Assembly (NCBI GenBank): GCA_030744875.1
Contig: JASLPR010000058.1
Location: 1 to 45,322, forward strand
Length of the DNA: 45,322 nt
Source of the DNA: Chloroflexota bacterium
GTDB taxonomy: Bacteria > Chloroflexota > UBA11872 > VXNJ01
Reading direction: 5' to 3'
The position numbers and the translations under genes are program-made. Below the pieces are notes generated by a model. That model was given only the letters and a program-made list of their open reading frames with translations. It had not been told where the DNA came from and did no database searches. This document shows positions 36,258-44,748 of this stretch, one piece after another (position 1 is the stretch's first letter; each line of letters starts with the position of its first letter).

Positions 36258-37316
36258 CTAGCTGGCCGGCAGGAAGTCGTTGGTGAAGGCCGCCTCCCAA
36301 TCGATCACCGCTTCCACAAGTCCCTGCTCCGCCATCCACTCGGACATCGTTTGCCAGACCGCGCCGTCCTGGTGGCCCCACTGCGGAGCATCGGCCTGGT
36401 ACTGCGGGCCCAGCCACTCCTGCGACGGCCCCACCAGCGCGGCGTCGGTCTCCGGCGCCGCCGCCAGCAGGATTTCCGCCGCCGCCGCCGGATCGGCGAT
36501 CGCGCTGGCGTAGCCCTTGCTGATGGCGCTCATCGCCCGGGTCACCACATCGGGATTGGTGTCGATCAGGTCCTCGCTCGCTATGATGAGCGGCGTGTAG
36601 TAGTCGGGCACGCCCCAGTCCTTCACAAACAGCGTCTCGATCTCGATTCCCTCCAATTCGGCCTTCACCCCCTGCCAACCGTAGAAGATCCAGTACAGGT
36701 CGACATCGCGCTGGATGATCGTGAGGAAGTCGGCCGCCCCGGCGTCCACCGTCGTCACCTTGCTGAAGTCGCCGCCATCGGCCTCCATCATCGTCTGCAG
36801 CAGCGCGAATTCCAGTGGCGAACCGAATCCGCCGTAGGTCAGTCCCTCGAAGTCCCTGGGGCGGGTAACTGCGCTGGATTTGAGCGACGCGAAACCGGAC
36901 GTATTGTGCTGGATGATCGCCGCCACCGAGACCACCGGCACGCCCTCGGCCCGCGCCGGGGTCATGAATTCCTGGAAGTCGATGCCGAAGTCGGCCTGCC
37001 CGGTAGCCACCACCTGGGGCCTGCCGCCGGTGGCCGGTTCCACGATCTCCATTTCGATGCCCTCGTCCGCGAACAGCCCGTTGTCGCGAGCCACATAGAG
37101 CCCGGTGTGATTGGTGTTGGGCACCCAGTCGAGCACCAGCGATAGCTCGTCCGCGGCCGCCGGTTCGGGTTTCGTCTCCGCCACCACCGCGACCGGCGCC
37201 GCCGTCGGCGCGGGCGCTGCCTCGACCGGCGCCGGTGCATCTTCCGTGCAACCGGCCAGGGCCGCCGTCGCCAGCATCCCGCCGGCAAGACCCAGCAATT
37301 GTCTTCTTGAGATCAC
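36258..37316 (-). CDS. thiY: ABC transporter substrate-binding lipoprotein (ThiY/NMT1 family)
   Basis: A 352-residue binding protein of the NMT1/ThiY family. The leader MISRRQLLGLAGGMLATAALAGC combines twin arginines with a lipobox, so it is probably a lipid-anchored (possibly Tat-exported) protein. After an Ala/Pro linker comes LSLVLDWVPNTNHTGLYVARDNGLFADEGIEMEIVEP, the typical ThiY opening with the WxPNTNHTG motif that binds formyl-aminopyrimidine-type ligands. The GTG start overlaps the permease TGA (GTGA) and has GAGGGGG upstream; the ORF-track extension to 38021 is a shadow of the permease. Likely ligand: hydroxymethylpyrimidine or a thiamine breakdown product. Confidence 0.9.
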   Translation of the reverse strand: MISRRQLLGLAGGMLATAALAGCTEDAPAPVEAAPAPTAAPVAVVAETKPEPAAADELSLVLDWVPNTNHTGLYVARDNGLFADEGIEMEIVEPATGGRPQVVATGQADFGIDFQEFMTPARAEGVPVVSVAAIIQHNTSGFASLKSSAVTRPRDFEGLTYGGFGSPLEFALLQTMMEADGGDFSKVTTVDAGAADFLTIIQRDVDLYWIFYGWQGVKAELEGIEIETLFVKDWGVPDYYTPLIIASEDLIDTNPDVVTRAMSAISKGYASAIADPAAAAEILLAAAPETDAALVGPSQEWLGPQYQADAPQWGHQDGAVWQTMSEWMAEQGLVEAVIDWEAAFTNDFLPAS

Positions 37317-38113
37317 AGTTCCCCCTCGTCTTCTCGATATGACCACGGCATCGATAGCCGGGCAATGATTTCGATAGTCAGGTAGGCGGCGACGGCGATT
37401 ACTGACACGATCACGATCACCGCCATCGCGCGGTCGGTGCGAAATGAGTTTTGCGAGCGGATCAGGAATACGCCCAGGCCCTGGCTGGCCCCCAGCCATT
37501 CGGCGATCAGCGCCCCGATCACCGCGTAGGTCGCCGCGATCTTGCTCCCCGAGGCCAGCGCCGGCAGCGCCGCCGGGAGCCGGCCGATGCGAAACATCTG
37601 CCAGCGATTCGCGCCCATCGCCCGCAGCAGCAGCAGGATTTCGTTGTCCGCCGCCCGCAGGCCGTCCAGGAAAGAGACGCAGATCGGGAAGAAGCACACC
37701 AGCACGACCAGGGCCACCTTCGGGGTGATCCCAAACCCAAACCAGATCACCAGCAGCGGCGCTAGCACGATCACAGGTACCGACTGGGACGTCACCAGCA
37801 ACGGGTAGACCGTGCGCCGGATGGGATCCGACAGATGGCTCGCCACCGCCACCGTCACTCCCAGCAACAGCGCGATCGTGAAGCCCAGCGCCATTTCCAG
37901 CAGCGTGATCCCGGCGTGGGACCAGAGCAGATCGGCCGATTCCGCCATCGCCCGGCCGATATCCAGCGGCGACGGCAGCAGCCAGCGCGGGGTGTCCCGC
38001 CACTCGACCATGATCTGCCACACGGCCAGGATCGCCGCGAACGTACCCAGCGCCGGGGCCAGCCGGCGGACCCGGCCGCTTCCGGTCAACGCACCTCCGA
38101 ACCGCGCCAGCAC
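37313..38113 (-). CDS. thiX: ABC transporter permease (ThiX-like)
   Basis: A 266-residue inner-membrane permease with six hydrophobic segments, of the nitrate/sulfonate/thiamine-precursor group. The EAA-type loop that docks the ATPase is visible in LLRAMGANRWQMFRIGRLPAALPALASGSKIA. GTG start one base after the stop of the thiamine-binding gene (TGA-A-GTG), and its own stop overlaps the next start, so the three genes are tightly coupled. Assigned to thiamine-related uptake from the riboswitch and ThiY neighbour. Confidence 0.9.
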   Translation of the reverse strand: MLARFGGALTGSGRVRRLAPALGTFAAILAVWQIMVEWRDTPRWLLPSPLDIGRAMAESADLLWSHAGITLLEMALGFTIALLLGVTVAVASHLSDPIRRTVYPLLVTSQSVPVIVLAPLLVIWFGFGITPKVALVVLVCFFPICVSFLDGLRAADNEILLLLRAMGANRWQMFRIGRLPAALPALASGSKIAATYAVIGALIAEWLGASQGLGVFLIRSQNSFRTDRAMAVIVIVSVIAVAAYLTIEIIARLSMPWSYREDEGEL

Positions 38114-38114
38114 T

Positions 38115-38402
38115 TCAGGACCGGTACTTGCCGATGTGCTCGGCGATGGTCGTGCCGTTTGGCGTGTTGGCGATCTTCATGTTGCAGAGTACGGACGTAG
38201 CGCCGAACTCCAGGCAGGCCGCCTGGGCGCGCTTGACCACGTCCATGATCTGGTCGTACTCGCCCTCGATGGTGGTCTCAAAGCAGCTCACGTCGTAGGG
38301 CAACCCCGACCGCTCCACCACCCCGATCGCCTCGTCGACGCAGGCGTAGAGGTCGTCCACCCCGCTCGGCAGTACCTGAAACGCCGCGATAATCGTCGCC
38401 AT
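38115..38402 (-). CDS. Thiamine-binding protein, MTH1187/YqgV family
   Basis: A 95-residue protein of the Thiamine_BP (MTH1187) family, ferredoxin-like proteins that bind thiamine or its hydroxymethylpyrimidine. The family pattern is visible in IIAAFQVLPSGVDDLYACVDEAIGVVERSGLPYDV, FETTIEGEYDQIMDVVKRAQ and GATSVLCNMKIANTP. GGAGGAGGAG lies 8-9 bases before the ATG. It is the first gene after the TPP riboswitch. It may buffer or pass on the imported pyrimidine in the cytoplasm, which is inference. Confidence 0.85.
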   Translation of the reverse strand: MATIIAAFQVLPSGVDDLYACVDEAIGVVERSGLPYDVSCFETTIEGEYDQIMDVVKRAQAACLEFGATSVLCNMKIANTPNGTTIAEHIGKYRS

Positions 38403-38445
38403 TGCCCGACTCCTCCTCCGCGATGAACCGCCCGAGGAGCCGGGT

Positions 38446-38478
38446 AAAGAAGAACAGCCGCAGACCTGCACCTGCGGC
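38446..38478 (-). terminator. Intrinsic terminator of the TPP riboswitch
   Basis: On the minus strand GCCGCAG, 8 bases, CTGCGGC, then TGTTCTTCTTT: a 7-bp GC stem with a T-rich tail, just 20 bases after the riboswitch core and before the first gene. This is a standard expression platform for transcriptional OFF control by TPP. Confidence 0.8.
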
Positions 38479-38497
38479 ATCCCTCTGTGGAAATGAA

Positions 38498-38600
38498 TCC
38501 GTCTTCCTACGCCGGCATTACCCGGTTCAGGTTCAGAGGGAATGCGGCGTGTGGGGCCGCTATCTCAGCCGGATCTACTCCAGCTCCCCCGCGGAAATCG
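38498..38600 (-). ncRNA. TPP riboswitch (THI element)
   Basis: Minus-strand motifs in order: GGGGAGCTGG, GGCTGAGATAG, CCCTCTGAACCTGAAC, then GGGTAATGCCGGCGTAGG. CTGAGA, TGAACCTGA and GGGTAATGCC are the conserved pyrimidine- and pyrophosphate-sensor segments of the TPP class. A terminator follows at once. Binding of TPP should stop transcription into the thiamine-binding/ThiXYZ genes. Confidence 0.96.
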
Positions 38601-38662
38601 TCGTTCAGCTTTCTTGGTTGTGCGCCGCTACCCTCAGACCGTCCCACCGTGGCGCGCTGCTG

Positions 38663-39346
38663 TCAAGGCATTTCGGTGCGATCGGCGGCCGGGTCGGTCC
38701 CATCGCCGCTCAAGTCACGGAAGAACAGGACCACTCCGTCCACGATGCGCAGCGCGACTTCCGGCTCCGTCGCACGGTTGCTCACCGTGTAGGTCGAGCC
38801 CAGTTCCAGATCGACCGCCGCCAGCGGCCAGCGCACCCCGGCGAGCGTCACGCCGCGAACGTTGGCCGTGATCGGCGCCAGCGAGATTGTCTCGCCGGAT
38901 TCGACCGCGCAGGTGTGATCGCCTGGACCAAAGGCCCGCACCTCGGTGGTGGCGGTCAGGAAGCGCGCGTCCACCGCCGCCAGCCGCGGGTGCGCCAGCA
39001 GCAGGAGGTTGGCCGCTTCATGATCGGCCCGCGGGCCGCCCCGCCCCCCGAGGATCGTCACGGCGGTCGCGCCGCGGTCCAGCGCCGCCAGCAGCGCCAG
39101 TTCGGCGTCGGTGGCATCCTTGTCCTCCGGGCGCCGTACGATTTCGACGCCTCGCGAATCCAGTTCCGCCCGGCGCTCCCCGGCGATCGAATCCAGGTCA
39201 CCGACCAGCAGCCCGGGGGTTATTTCCAGATTCTCGAGATGGTGCGCGCCGCCGTCGGCGGCCACCACCAGGTCGGCCTCGCGCAGAACCCGTTCGATTG
39301 CGGGCGTCGCACGAAAGTCGCCCGCCAGGATCACTACCGCGTTCAT
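38663..39346 (-). CDS. thiN: Thiamine pyrophosphokinase
   Basis: Converts thiamine to TPP in one step, the salvage route that does not need ThiL. The 227 residues show VVAADGGAHHLENLEI, LLVGDLDSI, the substrate block DKDATDAELALLAAL and the glycine loop ILGGRGGPRADHEAANLLLLAHP, all typical of this family. The start is the ATG before NAVVILAGDFRAT with GGAGACGCGG upstream; the 41 Trp/Arg-rich residues before it are excluded. It lies just upstream of the TPP riboswitch on the same strand, so it is transcribed from its own promoter and the regulated importer follows. Confidence 0.93.
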   Translation of the reverse strand: MNAVVILAGDFRATPAIERVLREADLVVAADGGAHHLENLEITPGLLVGDLDSIAGERRAELDSRGVEIVRRPEDKDATDAELALLAALDRGATAVTILGGRGGPRADHEAANLLLLAHPRLAAVDARFLTATTEVRAFGPGDHTCAVESGETISLAPITANVRGVTLAGVRWPLAAVDLELGSTYTVSNRATEPEVALRIVDGVVLFFRDLSGDGTDPAADRTEMP

Positions 39347-39389
39347 CCGCGTCTCCACCGCTTGGCCGGTTCCGGCTTCCAGCATAGAG

Positions 39390-39934
39390 CTAGGCGGCCA
39401 ATGTCTCCCGCAGGGATTCGAGCAGCGCCGCCACGACCTCCGCGTCCAGCTTCGGTCCGGCCATGTCATTCAGGATGGTCACCATCGTCTCCTGCGGCAT
39501 CGGCGCCCGGTAGGGCCGCTCGGCCGACAGCGCGTCGTGAATGTCGGCCACCGCCAGGATTCTCTCTTCCAGACTCAAGTCTTCTGCCCGCAGCCCCAGC
39601 GGATAGCCGCTGCCGTCCAGCTTCTTGCGATGTCGCTGGCGCCAACCAGTTCCAGCAGCACGTCGACCGCCGCCGGACACCCGCTGTCCTTCAGGTAGGC
39701 CGAATAGAACACGTCCGAGCATTCCTCGGCGGTGAGGTCGCAGGTCCGGGCGATCCGCATCGCCGTATACGCCGTGCGGATGGCATGGCCGCGCTTGAGT
39801 CCCTGCGTCATGTCCAGCGCCACCGAGAACCCGCGCAGCAGGTTGGACATTGGGATCGGCCCTGACGCCAGCAGCTCCGTCTCGCGGGACGGCCCCTGAT
39901 CCGTGTGTACGGTACCCACTCCGTTCACCCCCAA
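39390..39934 (-). pseudogene. HD-GYP-type gene with internal deletion and frameshift
   Basis: Two frames together make a broken HD-GYP protein (normally a cyclic di-GMP phosphodiesterase). The first (from a TTG at 39934) reads SNLLRGFSVALDMTQGLKRGHAIRTAYTAMRIA and DVFYSAYLKDSGC, a known N-terminal form of this family. Near 39635 the frame is lost. The next frame takes over with RHRKKLDGSGYPLGLRAEDLSLEERILAVADIHDALSAERPYR, the HD-GYP core. The long middle part normally between them is absent. A deletion ending at that point explains both facts. The enzyme should be inactive. Confidence 0.7.
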
Positions 39935-40107
39935 TAAGTCTTGCCGTATTGTGACCTATTGCCCGGCCGGCGTACGATGGCCGATCGCACACTGGGCCCG
40001 GCGGATCGCCCGGGCCGGGACCTTCCGGCCGGCGACTGGCGCCCGGGCATCTGCCACCCTGGCTCCGCGCGGCTGCCTCCACAGGTTCAGGACGACGATC
40101 TGCGTGC

Positions 40108-40113
40108 TAGAAT
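40108..40113 (+). promoter_or_regulatory. Extended -10 element before apgM
   Basis: GTGCTAGAATGC: TAGAAT preceded by TGC, about 50 bases before the GTG start of apgM. The -35 side is poor. Confidence 0.35.
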
Positions 40114-40162
40114 GCCGCTCATTTCCGACCGCTGTTCCACCCCCTCTCCAGGACCTCTAACC

Positions 40163-41368
40163 GTGATCCCGACCTCTGCGCTCAAGACCCTGCACCTGGC
40201 CGATGAGGGCAAGCTCGTGCTGCTCGTCTTGGACGGGCTCGGCGGCCTGCCGCACCCCGACACCGGGCTCACCGAGCTGGAGTCCGCCCGCACGCCCAAT
40301 CTCGACCTGCTGGCCCGCGAGGGCATCGTCGGCCTCAGCGAACCGGTCGGTCCTGGCATCACGCCCGGCAGCGGGCCCGGCCACCTGGCCCTCTTTGGCT
40401 ACGACCCCATCGCCGGCAACATCGGCCGCGGCGCGCTTTCGGCGCTTGGCATCGGGCTGGACCTGGCCCCCGAGGACATCGGCGTCCGCCTCAATTTCTG
40501 CACGATTGACTCCGACGGCAACGTCACCGACCGCCGCGCCGGGCGGATTCCCACTGACCTGAACCGCGAACTTGTCGCCGACCTCTCATCCATCGAGATC
40601 GACGGTGTGGAGATCGAACTCGCCACTGAGAGCCAGCACCGCGCCGTGCTGGTGCTGCGCGGCGCGGGCCTGCACCCGGCCGTGCGCGAGACTGATCCTC
40701 AGCAGACCGGGGTGCCGCCGCTGGCCCCCGACGCCCTAGCCCCCGAGGCCGCCGCCACCGAGGCGATCCTGCAACGATTCCTCGCCGGCGTCCGCGAGGT
40801 CATCGGCGACCGCTCACCGGCAAACTTCGTCCTCATGCGCGGCTACGCCGGTCTGCCGGCGCTGGAATCGCTGGAAGAAATCTACGGCGTCAAGTCCGCC
40901 TGCGTGGCCGCCTACCCGATGTACAAAGGCCTGGCCACCATCGCCGGCATGGACATCTTGGACACCGGCGACACCTTCCCCGGCGAGGTCGCGGCCTTGC
41001 AGCGCCACTGGGACGACTACGACTTCTTCTTCTTCCACTTCAAGGACACCGACTCGCTCGGCGAGGACGGCAACTTCGACGGCAAAGTCGCCGCCATTGA
41101 AGAGGTCGACGCGGCGATCCCGGAGATCGTCGGCCTCGGGCCGGCGGCGCTGGCCGTCACCGGCGACCACTCCACCCCCGCCCGCCTGCACCAGCATTCA
41201 TGGCACCCGGTCCCCTTCCTACTGCATGCCGGGCATGCCGTCCCGGATGCCGCCACCGCGTTCGGCGAGCGCGCCTGCGGCACCGGCAGCCTCGGGATCT
41301 TCCCGGCGCGAAACACCATGAGCCTGCTTGTCGGCTATGCTGGTCGGCTCAAGAAATTCGGTGCCTGA
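40163..41368 (+). CDS. apgM: Archaeal-type 2,3-bisphosphoglycerate-independent phosphoglycerate mutase
   Basis: Interconverts 3- and 2-phosphoglycerate in glycolysis and gluconeogenesis. The 401-residue protein belongs to the alkaline-phosphatase superfamily: VLLVLDGLGGLPHPDTGLTELESARTPNLD at the start (metal aspartate), GITPGSGPGHLALFGYDP (phosphorylated serine region), FHFKDTDSLGEDGNFDGKVAAIEEVD and TGDHSTPARLHQHSWHPVP (metal sites). This is the ApgM form rather than GpmI. GTG start; the 74 residues upstream in the ORF track look non-coding. The next gene, selA, starts about 8 bases before the apgM stop, so they are coupled. Confidence 0.9.
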   Translation: MIPTSALKTLHLADEGKLVLLVLDGLGGLPHPDTGLTELESARTPNLDLLAREGIVGLSEPVGPGITPGSGPGHLALFGYDPIAGNIGRGALSALGIGLDLAPEDIGVRLNFCTIDSDGNVTDRRAGRIPTDLNRELVADLSSIEIDGVEIELATESQHRAVLVLRGAGLHPAVRETDPQQTGVPPLAPDALAPEAAATEAILQRFLAGVREVIGDRSPANFVLMRGYAGLPALESLEEIYGVKSACVAAYPMYKGLATIAGMDILDTGDTFPGEVAALQRHWDDYDFFFFHFKDTDSLGEDGNFDGKVAAIEEVDAAIPEIVGLGPAALAVTGDHSTPARLHQHSWHPVPFLLHAGHAVPDAATAFGERACGTGSLGIFPARNTMSLLVGYAGRLKKFGA

Positions 41369-42752
41369 GCAGCCCGACGGCGCCGGTGGTGGGGCGTCGG
41401 CAGACCCTCGCCGATCCTTGCCGGCCGTTGATGTGTTGATTGCCCGGGTCCACGAGTTGGCTCCGGAAATCCCCGCGTCGGTCGCCACCAGTCAGGCCCG
41501 CCTGGAACTGGATCGTCTCCGGCGAGGCCTGGATCACGAAGGCGACCTCCCCGACACAAACGCGCTGGCCGAATCCGTGGTCCGGAGCGCCCAACGGCTG
41601 CTCGCCCCGGCGCCGCAGCCGGTCATCAACGCCACCGGGGTCATCGTCCACACCAACCTCGGGCGCGCCCTGCTGTCCGACCGCGCCATCGCGGCCCTCC
41701 AGGAGGCCGCGCGCGGCTACTCCGATCTCGAATACGACGTGGCCAGCGGCCGGCGCGGTTCGCGGCGGGTCCACGTCGAGGACCTCCTCTGCGAACTCAC
41801 CGGCGCCGAGGCCGCGCTGGTCGTCAACAACAACGCCGGCGCGGTCTACCTCTGCCTGGCGGCCTTGGCCGGCGGCCGCGAGGTCCCGGTCAGCCGCGGC
41901 GAGGCCGTCGAGATTGGCGGCGGCTTCCGCATTCCCGACATCCTCAGCCAGAGCAGGGCAATTCTCCGCGATGTCGGCACCACCAACCGCACCCGCCTGG
42001 CCGACTATGCGGCGGCAATCGGGCCGAATACCGCCCTGCTACTCCGGGTCCACACCAGCAATTTCCTGGTGGTCGGTTTCACCGAAGGTCTGCCGCTGGA
42101 AGATCTCTGCGCCCTCGGGGATCAACACTCGATTCCGGTGATGAACGACCTCGGCAGCGGCACTCTGCTGCCAACCGAAGAGCACGGACTCGACCCCGAG
42201 CCGACGGTTCAGGAGAGCGTTGCCGCCGGCGCCGCCCTGACAACCTTCTCCGGCGACAAACTCCTGGGCGGCCCGCAGGCCGGCATCATCGTCGGCCGGC
42301 GCGACCTGGTGGATGCCGTCGCCGCCTATCCGCTCACCCGCGCGCTGCGCGCCGACAAGCTCTGTCTGGCGGCGCTGCACGCCACTCTGCTGGCCTACGT
42401 AGCGGGCGTCGCCGAGAGCGAGATTCCGGTCTGGCGGATGATCGCCGCCTCGATCGCCGATCTCAAGCGCCGCGCTCAGGCCTGGGCCGCCGCGCTCGGA
42501 AGCGGCTTCGACGCCGAGGTCATCCCCGCCGAGGCCACCGTCGGCGGCGGGTCGCTGCCCGGCCAGGTAATTCCCTCGGTGGCCCTGCGGATCGCGTCGC
42601 CGGATCACTCTCCCGATGAACTCGCGGCCGCGCTACGCGCCGCCCGGCCGCCGGTCATCGGGCGGATCGAAGCCGACGCCTTCCTGCTATCCCCGCGCAC
42701 CGTGCTGGAGCGTGAAGACGGGGCCCTGATCGCCGCGCTACGGGGGCTCTGA
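41361..42752 (+). CDS. selA: L-seryl-tRNA(Sec) selenium transferase SelA
   Basis: Converts seryl-tRNA(Sec) to selenocysteyl-tRNA with selenophosphate. The motifs PVINATGVIVHTNLGRALLS, VNNNAGAVYLCLAALAGGREVPVSRGEAVEIGGGFRIPDI and TTFSGDKLLGGPQAGIIVGR (PLP lysine in SGDKLLGGPQAG) are diagnostic. The 463-residue length is normal. Possible starts are TTG 41328, ATG 41337 and GTG 41361; I use the last because it overlaps apgM least, but none has a strong ribosome site. selB, selD and selC are not in this window. Confidence 0.9.
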   Translation: MPEQPDGAGGGASADPRRSLPAVDVLIARVHELAPEIPASVATSQARLELDRLRRGLDHEGDLPDTNALAESVVRSAQRLLAPAPQPVINATGVIVHTNLGRALLSDRAIAALQEAARGYSDLEYDVASGRRGSRRVHVEDLLCELTGAEAALVVNNNAGAVYLCLAALAGGREVPVSRGEAVEIGGGFRIPDILSQSRAILRDVGTTNRTRLADYAAAIGPNTALLLRVHTSNFLVVGFTEGLPLEDLCALGDQHSIPVMNDLGSGTLLPTEEHGLDPEPTVQESVAAGAALTTFSGDKLLGGPQAGIIVGRRDLVDAVAAYPLTRALRADKLCLAALHATLLAYVAGVAESEIPVWRMIAASIADLKRRAQAWAAALGSGFDAEVIPAEATVGGGSLPGQVIPSVALRIASPDHSPDELAAALRAARPPVIGRIEADAFLLSPRTVLEREDGALIAALRGL

Positions 42753-42755
42753 CAC

Positions 42756-43826
42756 ATGGTGTCGCCGGCGACCGCGGGTCTGCGCATTGGCACTGCTGGC
42801 TGGAGCTACGCCGACTGGTACGGAACCTTCTACCCGCTCGCCGCCAAAACCCGCGGGTTCGACGAACTGGAGTTCTACTGCCAGCACTTCGACACCGTCG
42901 AACTCAACAGCAGCTACTACCGCATCCCCTTGCCGTACCTGATTGAGAGCTGGATTCGCCGCACGCCGGAGGACTTTCTCTTCTCGGTCAAGGCTTTCAG
43001 CGCGCTGACGCACCACTTCGAGGCCGCCGCCACCCGCACCTTTGGTGAATTCGCGACGGCCGTGGCGCCGTTCCGGAAGGCCGGCAAATTGGGGACGGTG
43101 TTGATGCAGTTCCCGCCGCGCTTCCAGCGCGACGAATCCGGCATCGCCTACCTGCGCCTCCTCCCCGACCTGCTCCCGGAACTCCCCGTCGTGGTCGAAT
43201 TTCGGCACGAGAGCTGGGTCAACGGCGCGGCCGGGGGCGAAACCGTCGACCTCCTGCGCGATCTCGGCCTCGGGTTCTGCTGCGTTGACGAGCCGCAACT
43301 GAAGGGCAACATGCCGCCGTTCACCGCCGCCACCGGGTCGGTCGGCTACGTCCGTTTCCACGGGCGTAACGCAGACGACTGGTGGCCGGCCATCAACCAG
43401 CGCCACGCTCAGCAACTGCGCCGCGAAATCCGGCGCGATTCGGGATCGCACCGCGAGCGCCGCGCCCGCGAAAAAGAACTGACCGCGCAACTTGAAGCGC
43501 AGAAGGCGCAGCGCTACAACTACCTCTACTCGCAGACCGAGTTGTTCCCCTGGAAGAACCGGATCGCGTCCGTCGATCGCGAAGCCGCCACCACCTTCAT
43601 CATCACTAACAATCATTTCGTCGGCCAGGCGGTCGCCAACGCCAAGATGCTGCAGACCATCTTCGACCAACCGCCCCGCGGCGAGGAGACCGAACACCTG
43701 CAGCAACTGGTCCTGGCCGCTTCCGAAGCCGAACAGGGCTCCTCCTGGTCGGTGGCCGAGGATGATTCCTCAGACCCGACGGCGGCCGACGGCGGACATT
43801 TTCAGCCCCGGCTGACTAATATCTGA
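42756..43826 (+). CDS. DUF72 family protein
   Basis: A 356-residue member of the DUF72 (YecE) family, a TIM-barrel group of unproven function. The signatures RIGTAGWSYADWYGTFYP, FDTVELNSSYYRIP, LFSVKAF and VVVEFRHESWV with LPVVVEF are clear. The C-terminal half carries an extra charged coil (QLRREIRRDSGSHRERRAREKELTAQLEAQKAQ) before the last block YLYSQTELFPW. It follows selA by 3 bases and precedes a second DUF72 gene, so the three are probably one transcript. Confidence 0.88.
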   Translation: MVSPATAGLRIGTAGWSYADWYGTFYPLAAKTRGFDELEFYCQHFDTVELNSSYYRIPLPYLIESWIRRTPEDFLFSVKAFSALTHHFEAAATRTFGEFATAVAPFRKAGKLGTVLMQFPPRFQRDESGIAYLRLLPDLLPELPVVVEFRHESWVNGAAGGETVDLLRDLGLGFCCVDEPQLKGNMPPFTAATGSVGYVRFHGRNADDWWPAINQRHAQQLRREIRRDSGSHRERRAREKELTAQLEAQKAQRYNYLYSQTELFPWKNRIASVDREAATTFIITNNHFVGQAVANAKMLQTIFDQPPRGEETEHLQQLVLAASEAEQGSSWSVAEDDSSDPTAADGGHFQPRLTNI

Positions 43827-43854
43827 GCGGCGCGTTTTACCCGGCGATACGGAT

Positions 43855-44748
43855 ATGGACCAGGCCGACCTCGCGAAGAAGACTCTTATCGGCACCAGCG
43901 GCTGGCACCGGCTGGAGGGCTTCTACCCGCCCCGCACCCGCCAGCCGGACATGCTGCCCTTCTACGCCGAGCATTTCCCGGTAGTCGAAGTCGCCACCAC
44001 CTTCCAGGGGATTCCCGGTGAAGACCGCGTCCGGGAGTGGGCCGACGTGGTCCCCGACGGGTTTGTTTTTGATGTCCTGGCGTTCGGTGGCCTCACCCTG
44101 CACCAGCGCCGCCCCGGCCAGGCCGCGCCGCTACCCGGAATGCCCTGGTCGGAAGTCGCCGTCGAGCCCCCGGACGTCATCTTCGAGGAGTTCGCGGCCG
44201 CCATCGCGCCCCTGACCGAGGCCGGCAAGCTGGGCCTGCTGATGCTGCAGTTTCCCCCGTGGTTCGACTGGGGGCCGGACAGCTTCAGGTACCTGGAACG
44301 CTGCCGGGCCCAACTGCCCGGCCTCCCGCTAGGGGTCGAATTCCGCAATCCCTCCTGGTTCCTGCCCGAGCCGTGCCTCGAAGAGACGCTGGACCACCTG
44401 ATCGACCTAGAAATCGCGCTCACCGCTTCCGACTTCCCGCCCGCTCGCGAGGCGCCGCTGCTGCAATCCCAGGTGAGCCTTTCCGAGATCGCGCCGGTCC
44501 GCCTGCACGGGCGCAAGGAGGGCGAATGGGATCGGATCGCCGACACCGCCGCCACCGTCGCAGAGTATCCGTACAGCGAGTCCGATCTCGCCACGCTCGC
44601 CGAGCTGACGCTGGAACTCAGCGGCGAGGCCGATCGGGTCCACGTCATCTTCAACGTCCTGCCCTCCGAGGCCGCCGTCGCGAGCGCGCGCGCCTTCGGC
44701 GAGTTGCTGCTCACCGAGCCGGAAGACGGCTACACCGCCTACCAATAG
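43855..44748 (+). CDS. DUF72 family protein (second copy)
   Basis: A 297-residue DUF72 protein, clearly diverged from the previous one. It shows LIGTSGWHRLEGFYPPR, FPVVEVATTFQGIP (where the first copy has VELNSSYYRIP), LGLLMLQFPPWFDW and LPLGVEFRNPSWF. It lacks the charged insert of its neighbour. ATG start 28 bases after the previous stop. Two unequal copies side by side suggest different partners or substrates. Function unknown. Confidence 0.88.
   Translation: MDQADLAKKTLIGTSGWHRLEGFYPPRTRQPDMLPFYAEHFPVVEVATTFQGIPGEDRVREWADVVPDGFVFDVLAFGGLTLHQRRPGQAAPLPGMPWSEVAVEPPDVIFEEFAAAIAPLTEAGKLGLLMLQFPPWFDWGPDSFRYLERCRAQLPGLPLGVEFRNPSWFLPEPCLEETLDHLIDLEIALTASDFPPAREAPLLQSQVSLSEIAPVRLHGRKEGEWDRIADTAATVAEYPYSESDLATLAELTLELSGEADRVHVIFNVLPSEAAVASARAFGELLLTEPEDGYTAYQ

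Noticed and set aside
36258-38021. 587-residue minus-strand ORF
   Set aside because: The N-terminal 235 residues are a shadow of the permease gene; the binding protein starts at the GTG at 37316.
38661-38666. TTGACA on the minus strand at the end of the thiamine pyrophosphokinase gene, as promoter of the riboswitch
   Set aside because: No acceptable -10 at 16-18 bases; it may still be real but I cannot support it.
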